Assembly: GCA_964035545.1 (NCBI GenBank)
Contig: OZ037768.1
Span: 3,461,501 to 3,525,500 of the forward strand
Reading direction: 5' to 3'
Source: Bugula neritina
Taxonomy: Eukaryota > Bryozoa > Gymnolaemata > Cheilostomatida > Bugulidae
DNA length: 64,000 nt
Made by a program: the position numbers and the translations under genes. Below the pieces are notes generated by a model. That model saw only the letters and a program-made list of their open reading frames with translations, was not told the DNA's origin and did not search any database. Positions 13,458 through 24,627 of this stretch are shown here, piece by piece (within the stretch, counting starts at the first letter, position 1; the number at the start of each line of letters is the position of its first letter).

Positions 13458-16400
13458 ATGGCTACAGCTAATAACGTTGAAGACTGCATTGTGAAGCTTC
13501 TTGAGAATGAACCGTCTGTTTATGCTAATGCAATAAAGACACTTCTCAGAATATTCAACAATATACAACAGAACCAATCTGTTGAGAAATTTAGGAAACT
13601 TCGTTTGTCGAGCAAAGTTGTCTCTGAAAATATACTTCCTGCCAATGGAGCTATGGAGTGTTTATTCGCTTGTGGCTTTGTTGAGGTAGGAAATTACTAT
13701 CAAACAGCTTAGTCTAAGTTTCTAATGACTATGCAAGAGTTTTCCTTACTAAAATGTTGACTTTGAAATTTATAAGATAATGTATTAAGTAAGTGCTAGT
13801 AACTTAATGTAATGCCTGCAAGAAAGTTTTAGTGAAAGTGTAATGGAACAAGCTTAGCGTTCAATTATCTAACTAGATTTAAATGTTTCAATTTTAATTA
13901 AACACTGCTCAATCAAAGGAAAGTACTGGAATCCAAGTAAATAACACTATATTTGAATTAATATGTGGTAAGTTTTTATTTAAAAAGCTGTATTGTAAAA
14001 AATATTAACATTATTATGTAATATGCCTGTTATCTCCATTCTTAGGATGATGATAGCGAACACCTGGTACTGCCAATGAGCTCTAATTTATCAACTTTGA
14101 AGTCTATTTGTCATCAAATTCAGTTCAGATCTTCTGGAGACTCGCCTCTTCTACAGAGCCCTCCTAGTACTACTGACACTCCTACTGCTGCTAGCAATTC
14201 TACTGCTTCTACCAGCACTCCTGCTGCTGCTTCTAGTACTTCTACTGCTGCTAGTACTTCTACTGCTGCCGGCACTTCATCTGCCAACAGCACTTCTAAA
14301 AGCTCTGCCCCTGCCAAAGCTGCTGCAAAGTGGCCCAAATGGAAGTTCCCTGTACTTAGTAATAATATAGCCGTAAGTCTAATTCACAATTTAAAAATGA
14401 TATAGTGGAGAATTTTCGTAAATTTAGATTTGATGAGTGATTATAGTTCAATGGCATATCTTGGCACTCACAGCATTCATATGATCTAACTTGTAGCTTT
14501 CCGAAGTTCAGTTTTATCATAAACTAAAGGTTTCTTTTGACCACGTTTTATTATACGAAGATCTACAGCTTCAGGCAAAAGCCCTTCAATGCATTCCCAG
14601 AGATCATCTGTCACAAACTGCTGACAGGAAATATAAGCAGGTCAAGGTAAAATGCTGTTTTGCTTTAATTTCTTGTAAACAGCTATTTTGCTTACAAATT
14701 ATTTATTGTTTTGTTAATCTCCTAGTCCTATACCATTACAAACTATTTTATCTTTTTAGAGTTATTTGTTTATACTGTTGTTGCTCATATGACATAATTC
14801 TGACACTAATACAATATGCAGTTATCATATGAGTGAGCACAAATTTAATTTCTTATTAAGTCTACACAATTTGTCTGTAAACATTTTAGAGCACAACAAA
14901 ATTTGATTATGCAGATTTCTACCTTATTGAACTAATGGATTGGTTTCGAGATGATTTCTTTAGATGGGTCAATAAGCCAGATTGTGATTCGTGTAAAGGT
15001 ACTGCACTGTTACTGTGGATAAAATAATTGTGTAGAACACATAGGCATGGGCTCTATTATTTTTTGCTTTGAACACTACTTATGCATATTTAATATAAAA
15101 AAAGCATTGTAGTAACAGGTAAAACAATATGTTCTGATGATGCTCTGTTTTATTTGTTAATTTAACATATTTGTATGCATTAGGGAAGACACAGCATGCT
15201 GGTATGGGAAAGCCCTCTTCAGAAGACCTAAGGTATGGAGCGGGTAGGGTGGAGATATATAAATGCTCTCAGTGTCCCCACATCACCAGGTTTCCTCGTT
15301 ATAATGACCCAGGTAATCATACCGTTAATTATTTAGTTTATTTGGTACCTGTTACTGTTTAAAACTCAGAATATCTTCTATTTATAGGCATTTTAATGAC
15401 TGACTTGCTCAAAATATCATAAACATTAGAAGACTCGTAGATCTGTGTGTGCTTATAAGTTATTTTCTCTGATTGAATAATATAGTACATGCTGTATAAA
15501 ATAACAATGTTTGTATCCAGGTAAACTTCTTGAGACCAAGCGTGGCAGGTGTGGGGAGTGGGCCAACTGCTTCACACTGTTATGTCGGGCTAGTGGTTAT
15601 GAGGCTAGATATGTACTAGACTGGACAGACCACGTATGGACTGAAGTTTTCTCCGCATCACAACAGCGCTGGCTTCACTGTGACCCAGGTATCGTGTGAA
15701 CTAGATATTCATGTTATCTTGTGAACTAGATACATGACTTGTTGCAACCTTTCCTTATTATATTTAATTCAAAATATTATAACACCATTGTGAAATATTT
15801 CATCAGGTGAAAAGGCATTAGACAAGCCACTACTCTATGAAGCTGGTTGGGGTAAAAAGTTAACATATGTTGTGGCGTTTTCCAAGGATGATATAAACGA
15901 TGTTACTTGGCGATACTCATCTCATCACCAGGATTTGATTCTACGCCGGTAACCTATCTGTTTCTATTTATATGTATCACACAATATTAGAGTAGATCTA
16001 TTTCATATTGTTTAAACCTATTGTGTTTGTAAGCTTACTGGGTAGAGTATAATGCCAAATGTAACTTGAGCTTCTTTAAAGTTGGGACTTTCCCTTTAAT
16101 TTTAAAGCGATGCAGCATAAAGTATATGGCATTTATTCATGTTACACTACAAAGGGTATGATGCAATATATCTCATAAATCTTTTTGTCTTACACTAGAA
16201 CTAGCTGCCGAGAATCATGGCTAATTAAAGTGTTGAAACAGTTGAGAGACGAGAGACAGAAAGGTATGAGCAGCGAACTGCTGCGGATTCACCAACTTCG
16301 GCTGATTAAGGAAGGAGCAGAGTTTATTTTTGAAAAAGTAGGATTGAAGATACTTTTCCAATACATGATTGTGTAATGTTTTGATTAATACACACTGCCT

Positions 16401-18185
16401 TTTCTGTTTCTTTAACTTAATTACAATATTTTGTAAATAGTACTGATGCAAATTCTATATTAATTTGGAAATTATGATATATTTTGTTTATTAATTCAAG
16501 TAAGATTTGATGTGATTCACACAGTCATGTGCTTTGTTATTGCTGCACTAGACTAAAACAGTGTCAGCTGGGGAGATGATGAGCAGACAGACTGGTAGTC
16601 TGGAGTGGAGGCAGGCCAGAGGTGAGATGGGTCAGTCAGCTAAGGTCACTTCTCATCATACATTTACTCCCAGCAGCGCTGATCTAGCTCAAGGTCACAT
16701 GAAGGTTACTTACTGTGCCTCTACGAATACTTACATACTCTCCGGCTCTCAAGTTAAAACTCATGACTGGGAAACAGGTAACTATTGTGTTTGTCTTGAA
16801 TGCTGGCGACAATTACCTTTATGCTCATGATGCAACTCTGATGTGTTGCTGTTATAGTTTCATCTAATTGGCATTGGGCAGGTGGCTAATGAAGAGAATT
16901 TATCTTGCAATGACTTTATACTTATCAGCTACTAAATCCACATATTTTTGGAAATAATAAGCAGTGAAACATTTATTTACTTCCAATTAAAATGTTTATA
17001 GAGTAATGAATCTAATGACACGAACAAGTAAAAGATATAATATTGTTAATGTGTTTTCTTCTCTATGATTATAGTATATTTTACAAATCAAGAAATTTAA
17101 TGTCTATGTCTGTGTTAATGTGTGTATATATCACAATATGTGACATGTTAAAATATGTAATACATTACAATATGTAATATATTTCAATATATAATATATT
17201 ACAATATATAATATATTTCAATATATGTTTAATATATTACTAAAAGGTGTGTATGAGTCAGAGAATATGATGAGAAATGTAGAAATAAACTGGAATATGG
17301 TGTATCTAGCAAGAACCAAGGGTTCGACTTCAGCCTACATCACATGGCTGTTTGACCTCAGCAGTTCAGGTATACCATTTGAACGTCAGATATACCAATA
17401 TTCACTAATGTTCTAGCACATTCTAAATCAATAAAAAAAAGCATTATTTAATAGAACATTTTTGATAAAGAAACTTTAAACTCTACGATAGATGATCCTG
17501 AACAATCCCAAGTATATAATCTCACTATAATTCTGATCGCAAAAAGGCTATCCAAGTGATGATTGCCAATCATACATGATATATACGTTTATTATTTATA
17601 ACTTGAAACATCTGAATTTCAAGTATGTATTTGTGATATTAACATGAAAAAGCTTGTATCCTTTAAAATGCACTTTTTTGACAAACTGGTCACACTATTT
17701 ACTATTCCAGGTAAAACAATTAAAGAACTGATAATTTCTGTCTCATCTGCTACATTTCATACCGGATCAATTAGATGGTCAGTAGAAGCTGAAGATGGAA
17801 AGCAAATGGATATCAAGCGTAAGTAAGATATTATCACACTGTACTCACTCACTGAGTAACTTACTATATGCAAGTCTCGATTGCAGTGTGTGTGATATTT
17901 ACTTCCCTCATAAAGTTTTATTTCTTTAATAAACAACAGGTAAGATCTTTTTTCAAGCATTTTTTTTCTTTGTTTCAACTGATTTTTACTGAATCGCTTG
18001 AGCTCTGCTTTTTTTTAGCAAACATGACACATAAACTAACCAACTTTAGTGGCAGCAAGTCGGTGAAACTGTGCGCACACTTGGCGGCAGGAGCTGGGGC
18101 TGATGCCTGGCAGCACACTCAGCTGTTCCGTCAGAGCAGAGATGATACATCTAGCACGCTATTGGTGGATGTCATATTCAACTAG
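13458..18185 (+). CDS. NGLY1: Peptide:N-glycanase (cytosolic deglycosylating enzyme)
   Basis: NGLY1 removes N-glycans from misfolded glycoproteins exported from the ER (ERAD), cleaving the glycan-asparagine amide bond in the cytosol. Exons: 13458-13685, 14046-14372, 14890-14998, 15184-15312, 15521-15688, 15807-15948, 16199-16337, 16552-16777, 17247-17369, 17711-17818, 18019-18185. They total 1866 nt, or 621 residues (human about 654), and every junction is in phase. The order is an N-terminal PUB domain (about residues 1-85, with the [10 protein letters not shown] motif), a Ser/Thr/Ala-rich linker (about 105-160), then the transglutaminase-like core. The core has zinc-binding pairs CDSC (217-220) and CSQC (249-252) and a catalytic triad Cys275 (in [10 protein letters not shown]), His302 (TDHVWTE) and Asp319 (LHCDP), spaced 27 and 17 residues as in the family. 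The PAW-type C-terminus starts near residue 450 and includes [10 protein letters not shown] and [10 protein letters not shown]. Intron 2 contains an antisense fragment discussed in the findings. Confidence 0.97.
14160..14320 (+). repeat. Coding low-complexity Ser/Thr/Ala repeat in NGLY1 exon 2
   Basis: Repeated ACTGCTGCT/AGTACTTCT-type codons encode a run of Ser, Thr, Ala and Pro between the PUB domain and the catalytic core. The antisense strand is also open here (14120-14338), but that is a by-product of the repeat. Confidence 0.85.
14486..14641 (-). pseudogene. Possible transposase-like relic, antisense in NGLY1 intron 2
   Basis: A 51-codon open stretch, bounded by a stop at each end and with no start codon. 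It includes [16 protein letters not shown] and then a basic segment with KRGQKKP. The DxxWxxIExLLP pattern followed by a Gly/Lys-rich stretch resembles the N-terminal helix of IS5/ISL2-type transposases (DUF4096-like). It is antisense to NGLY1 and far too short to work. Chance or an unrelated decayed exon are real alternatives. Confidence 0.25.
17130..17240. repeat. AT-rich ATATATTACAATATATAAT repeat
   Basis: Imperfect tandem, self-complementary ATATATT/ACAATATGTAAT units in NGLY1 intron 8, ending just before the acceptor of exon 17247-17369. Confidence 0.7.
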
Positions 18186-18788
18186 TTACATCACATTCGC
18201 ACATTATATACAAGCAATATTTTATTTATTTATTTTAGAAACCAAATTATTGTAAGTAATAGTTTTTCAAATATTTTATTTGAATAGTAAAATATATTTT
18301 ATAAAATTATTAAAATTAAGTTATAAAAATAGAACATTCTGAATGACACAAAAATAAAAAAGCTTTCTAAAATAAATCAGGCTGAATTAATAAGAAGCAT
18401 AGAGTAAACAAAAAAAATTGTAGAAATTTTGATTAGTTTTGCTAAGAAGAAAATAAGAGTAAATGCTGATATATTATTCATGTCAATGCGCGCAGGGAAG
18501 CAGATAGTCTGAGTAAAGACACAGCTGGTAGTTGCAGGTCTTGTTTTACAATATCATAGTAATTACTTGCTTCGTAGTGTAGCATATATTTTAGTTCTAC
18601 CAAAGTTTCACCATTCATTTTCCCTCCGAGTCTGCGTTTCAAAATACAAAATATGATTCAATTTCAACCTTGTAGCGAGCGTTCCTTTTTAGCTTTTACA
18701 CGTTATTTGCAACCACTCAATGAGTTGGGAACATAGTAATAATTGGTCAATTTACTGTTTTCATAAGCCTGCCCTAGATACTTAAAAA
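18186..18788. other. Convergent 3' region NGLY1 / ARM-TIR gene
   Basis: No gene was seen. A plus-strand AATAAA at 18353-18358 could serve NGLY1. Minus-strand AATAAA signals at 18221-18230 (TTTATTTATT on plus) could serve the ARM-TIR gene. If both are used, the two 3' UTRs overlap by about 130 bp. This is inferred from motifs only. Confidence 0.45.
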
Positions 18789-21700
18789 TTACAAATCATT
18801 TAAATACAATTCTTTCTGGTATTTCTCAGACATTTTATATCTGTAGCTATCAGCAACTAAAAGTACAGGACCATCTCTTAATGTACGGCATAATGCGTGG
18901 GTTACTCTGTTATTCAAACACTAAATCAACATTATAGTTGAATAAAATCAGTATTGGCTTTAAAAAAAATTTCTGAATATATATTTTACCTGCTGATTTA
19001 ATATATTTTACCTGCTAACTACTTCCTCCAACTGATTCTTTTTAAACCATGCTGTCACTTCATCTTCATTCCAAGTACAACATTCTAAATTCTTATTTCT
19101 GACTGGTTCTGCGGACTTTGTAATCACAGTTAGTTTAGATTCAGTTTCTCTTTTACTCTGTGTTGATGTGAACCCTTTTACTTCTGTAGGGAAAACATCA
19201 AATATTCCAAACATTCCAATCCTGTTAGACTTTTATTTACAACAAACAAATAATTTTACTAGGTAATATGAACTGCTTGCAAAGTAAAAATTTTAGGAAA
19301 GAAAACAATAACTTTGAACAAATTAATTTTTAAGAAGTGAACATAAAGTTTAGAAACAGTTTTGAAAACAGTTTTTTGTGATGAGTTGAGATATGTTTCA
19401 GATTAATAGGTCTGACTTAAAGCATATATAAATAAATATACAGCTGGCTTGTAGTGCTGACAGAAAAAATGCAACATGTAAATTTTATGGTTATAGCACA
19501 TGATTTTAATGCATACTAATAAGATTTCTCTAAACATTAAAAACTACCTTCTATAGGGTCACCTTTGCCCTTATCACCAAGTGTTTTAATCAGCTGCTGG
19601 TAGATTGAACTCTTTTCCTCCTGATTGGATAAGTCAAAGGACAGCTTCATTCCTAGCAGTAACCCCAGCCAACCATCTGGGGAGTATTTCTGCTGCACTT
19701 TCAGTGGTATGAACTCTCTTTGCAGTTTATATGCATATTCAGCCTCTGAACAAAATGACCGTATAAATTTATAATAACTTTTGGTTAAAATGTTTAACTA
19801 TTGACGAGATTCACTTCATACTCCAATAAATCTGATTAATAAATGAAATATATTATGATATATTCAAAACTTAACTTGTACTGCTATTAAATGACACAAA
19901 AATAATAATTCATTATAATATAAGCTAGCAGTATTAATCAATAATTTTTTTTATAAATTGTACTGCACTTCACCAACACTGTTTTATTTGCACCTTGAGA
20001 CCCATCTCAGACCACCACATGATAATGTACCTGCTCTACATGCCGGACTGGTCTTGTACTTCTCTGACACTAGTATCAGAACCACCACCGCCTTTTCTAT
20101 TGCTTGGCTCATAGCTGAGAGGGTGCTTCCGGCTGTAAATACAAAGTGCTTATGAGCTAGCTACTTAGCTCAACTATAGCTTACTGTTTAAAAGTTTATT
20201 GTTCAAGTAATTAGACTATGAAAGATCAAGTCATCAATAAATTTGTGTGACACTCTGATCATGGGTGTTTCACAATATTTAATTAGGAAAATAAAATTGG
20301 TAGTTGAAAAAAAGCTTAGAGCCTGTAGCTACATGAGGCACTATGAATTATCAAAGTGGCAGTAACTAAAATAACTTAGGTTAGAATGTCAGCTGCCGAA
20401 GAGTTATAAATACTTTCACGCGTTGCTAAAAATATAAGCAATTAACAATAAAAGTGACCGTTCCAAGAGCATATCATATACATACACATGTTCTCTATGT
20501 CCATCCACACTCTATATCCATTATTATGCAAAACCTCTTTCAACTCCCTTGCCTCATCTTGCACAGACCAATTGTAGCTTATCATCACATGACCTGAAGC
20601 ATATGACAAATAATGTACAGGTGTATAACTATATATAGATGTAATCACTATTATTAATATTATTGGCTGTGGCACAGCTTAACATGGTGAAATCTCCTAA
20701 CATAGACCTAGTTCCACTAGGTTGAGAGAGATAGGGAGCGTTCTTCTTTTGTGTGCAACATGTCGCACTTTTGCAATCCAAATTTCATCTATATATCTCT
20801 TGCAAAGATTTTGGCAGCAAAGTGTTGATTAAAACTTTCAATTCTGATTTAGACTTTTAGCAAAATCTTGGATAATTTATATATAAGAAATAGCTGCATT
20901 TTTCTGTTTTGCCAGAACTTGTGACTGTGAGCCACTTTTTTTTCATTAGAATTGATAGTTAATCATCATTATTATTCCTATTATAGATTGTCCTAGCTAG
21001 TTGTATATTTATTATTTTGTGCAACACATATAGCTATACAAGAATACATATTTGCAAGTCATACCTAGATTACTAGTTTCTGAAATCTTTGGATTGTCGT
21101 CTTTCTGCTGCTGAACTGTCCATAGACAGCCGGCAGCGGCTGACCTGAGCGTCTCCTGGTCAGAGTTAGCTAGATTCTGTAATGCTAGAGTAAAACAAAA
21201 CATACACATTTATTCGTGGTGAGAATGCACTAGGCTTGATTTTTTGCTATTTAAAAATTGAACTTACGAAATTACTTTAATATTGTATCTAATTATAGCC
21301 TAAATATAGAAATTAATTTTAATTAAGTTTCATATTGAAATATTTTAGTAATAACAATCACTATCATATTATCACTGTAAATAATAGTTTTGAAAATCTT
21401 AAATTTTTTATAAAAGTACATAACCCGTTAGGCTTTATATTTGTACTAAAATCCAAATGATGGAATGAGTTCAAATTTTTGGTGAGCATAATACTATTAA
21501 GTTGTTATTCATATTGCATTTCATGTCTTTCCCTCACAAACATGCTTCCCAATATAGCAACATAAGTTATGTAATATAAAATAAAATAAATTATTTTGTT
21601 ATTATATTACATGAAACCAGTAACAAACCTTTCATGATGCCCAAGTTTTGTGACACTTCAGTAGCAACTGACTTATCAAAACATAGAATCCAAATACCAT

Positions 21701-23179
21701 GACACGCCTCTTCCTGTTCGGCAATACTTCCTTCATCTAAGAGATCTCCGTAAAGCTTGAGACCACCATGTTCATTTATAGTGACTTTGTTCGCATCAGA
21801 CACGGCTATCTTGTTCAGTCCTAAATATATACAACAAATACTCAATATTCATTCCTAAATATATACAACTAATACTCAGCGTTAGTATTATTTTCTTTTC
21901 TTCTACAAAATTAGCAAACAAAATATATATATATGTGTAAATAATGAGTTAAAATACATGATATTAAAAATATTTATAACTATATTCTCATAATTATGAA
22001 CTTAAACTACATAATTAAACATGAATTATCACAGCAATAGTTACCATCAAGTATTTCCAGTGCATTGTAGTTATATGTAGGAGATTTATGCTCTTTTGTA
22101 CTAAGACAACTTCGAAGTAAATCTATTAAAAACTCTATAATGAAGTTGGAGGCAGCTGATTGTTTTTGCTCATCTTCTGTAAGAACATAGGCTAAAATCA
22201 TCAGAGCTCTGCCTTTAATGTTTTTATTAAAAGCTCTTTTCCCACTAGCAATGGCCTGAATGACTTCAATTCCGTTACACTCTCTCATCACATCTCGAGC
22301 TTCCGGAATATACTTAACAAATTGGAAGATGATACCGAGTAGTGCCTTTAGAGTATCTTGAACTCTTTTCACTTTACTGGTGCTTCTTCTGAATGCGTCA
22401 CTGCTTACTATAGCCAAAATATACTTGAAAAGCTCAGTATACATTTCCTGCCGATGAATTGGATTGGTTGATATAAACCATAGGGCCATCAACATGTGAT
22501 ACAAAGCTTCAACGCTGTTAGGATTAGCGCTTTCCCACTCTTGAAATGTTTTGATGTCCAGGGAGTCAGTAAAAAAACTTTTGAAAAGTTGAGGTAATCC
22601 TTCGTTTATAAAATCTTGTTGCGATTCAAGCCAAAATTTCTCTACCTGACAGTGTTTTCCAGAGCTCAGATATCGAAACCATCTACAAACATTAGAATGT
22701 TGTAAAATTATACCACCAACTATATACATGTGTATATATAGAGTGCCAGTGCTTGAATAACTAGTAAAATGTGCTACATATATCTAATAGCATGTAATAA
22801 ACGCTAATAATATTTGTGTAAATGCTAAAGTCTTTAAGGTAAGTAGTGTCTACCTTATATCAAAAATGTATTGGGTAGGCTGTTCAACAAGCTGATTGGG
22901 ATTTTGGAGAAGAAACTTCAAAGCTGTCAAAGACCTTGCTTTTCGCCAAGAATAATTTTCTTCTGTTGTTACGAAGTCTCCAAGTTTTTCTACCATCCAG
23001 TTTTCAGGTGGCGTCCATACCACAGAGTCTGATGTATTTAAATCAGTTGCAACAGTACTAGCATCTTCTATTTCTTCGTTAGTTTTTAACACAGAAACTT
23101 TTGGTTTGGCATGTGTGACTACAGGCTTGCCACTTGGTAGTCGATTTGACTTTTCTAATGTTTGAAATGGTCCACTCAT
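18789..23179 (-). CDS. Armadillo-TIR-SAM protein (TIR NADase / innate-immunity candidate)
   Basis: Exons, in gene order: 23179-22854, 22682-22045, 21820-21629, 21184-21065, 20593-20486, 20132-20031, 19745-19548, 19183-19012, 18906-18789. They total 1974 nt, or 657 residues, all in phase. Residues 1-110 are a poorly structured N-terminus. About 110-455 are helical armadillo-like repeats, for example EEACHGIWILCFD and ETLRSAAAGCLW. About 462-560 are a TIR domain: HVMISYNW (strand A), WMDIENMSGSTL (BB loop), VVLILVSEKYKTSPACRAEA, and FIPLKV followed by PDGWLGLLLG. By alignment with SARM1, Glu496 in CRAEAEYA sits where the catalytic glutamate of TIR NADases lies. The C-terminus (about 597-657) begins TWNEDEVTAWFKKNQLEEV and has DGPVLL, like a SAM domain. 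SARM1 has the order ARM-SAM-SAM-TIR; here SAM follows TIR. Enzyme activity is inferred, and the SAM call is less certain than the TIR call. Confidence 0.87.
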
Positions 23180-24627
23180 AATTGCTAAAATATATTAATG
23201 CATAAAATTATTATAGAGAGTATGGCATTGTTTAAATTTTTTCTAATTTTACACATAAGATAATTATCAGCAAATACTTGTAAAAATTTAAGTAAATATT
23301 CGATAATCATCATCACTTGGTATTAAAATATATGATTCTATGATTAAATATAGTTGATGACTAAAGTAAATAGTTTCACATCTAACATATCAATAAGCTG
23401 CAGAAAAACCAGATTATCTGAAAATCATAGTTAGCAATTGTGCAAAATACAAAAACTTATGAAAACAAAGTCTAACTGCCTAGTGATAGTGCATATGGAA
23501 TATTAAAATAAAGCCTGACAACTTTAAACATTTGTGATACTTGCACTAAATAGTTTTTTATATATAAAGTTAAATAGATCTGTTTTCAAAAAAGTGGTGA
23601 AGTGTTGAATTTCAGTGTTAAACTTAAGCAGGACAATTGTAAACATAGCTATATGTGTGTACCTCATCCAAAATGGCTATATATTAATAATAATTTCTTT
23701 TGCTGGTGTAATCTAGTAAAACTAGCAGTGGCTAAATTTAAGTTTAACTCAATTGGTAAACAAAAAATTAAAAGTAAAAATATATTAAATTTAAGCAATT
23801 TGAATTTTATTATTTTAATTTATCACTTTAAGTTAATAAGTTAGCATCTCTATAACTATAAGTTATAAGAGTATAGCATCAACTTCAAGTTTAACTATAA
23901 CATTAAATTTAATGTTATAAGTTACAGATAAAAAAATATTGCTTACGTTTTCAATTAGAAAGTAGCTTTAAACCTTAATTTTGATATTTTATCCCAAGCA
24001 TAAGTTTAATCGTATGAACCAAGCTGTGATACTCATGGTCATACAGTTGAAGCCAATTTACAATGAACAACACACTGCCTACAGTGTGTTAGTTTACAAT
24101 TGCGCAGTTACCATTAAACATCCGGTTAATGTTTCCGTATTGTACAAGTGCATAATAAAAGAATCTGCGCTAGTTAAAGTTAAAACAATTAGAACAATCA
24201 AAACTTTTTTAAAAGTTAAAATGAAATTAAATAAAACAAACAACAAAATATTTAAAACTAATAATAATATAGCTATTATTATAATTATCAATATGCCGAG
24301 TCAGATCGTTGCGTAGGGAGCAGCAAGCTTACTCGAGTTGTCTTTTCTCAATATTAAAAGATTAGCACATGATCAGTGTCATGTGACTTTGATATAGTCT
24401 GTCTGTTCTGTCGACAATTTTGATAATTCAAGAACTTCCATAATTGTAGTGAAAGCGAGTGCTGTGTCCGTAGAGAAAAACCTGTTCTCTTTTTGCATGT
24501 GAACTAAAACTAGCACATATAGTATCCTATAACTCTATAAGCAGCAATTGAGGGAAGCAGGTCACCTTGTAATTAAATTTAATTGCTTTCTATTATATTT
24601 TATTCAAGTGTGTCACAACGCGTCAAA
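23180..24627. other. Divergent intergenic region ARM-TIR / ARL8
   Basis: No gene was found. It holds copy 1 of a dispersed repeat (23707-23905), a 24-bp perfect AT palindrome (23896-23919) and AT-rich cryptic repeats. The 300 bases before 24628 are less AT-rich and probably contain the ARL8 promoter and 5' UTR. Confidence 0.55.
23707..23905 (+). repeat. Dispersed ~200-bp repeat, copy 1
   Basis: Starts at TGTAATCTAGTAAAAC and matches 28131-28323 in the same orientation with few substitutions and small indels. Both copies run through GCATCTCTA and AGAGTATAGCATCAACTTC. I saw no inverted termini or open frame. It could be a non-autonomous mobile element or a segmental duplicate. Confidence 0.85.
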
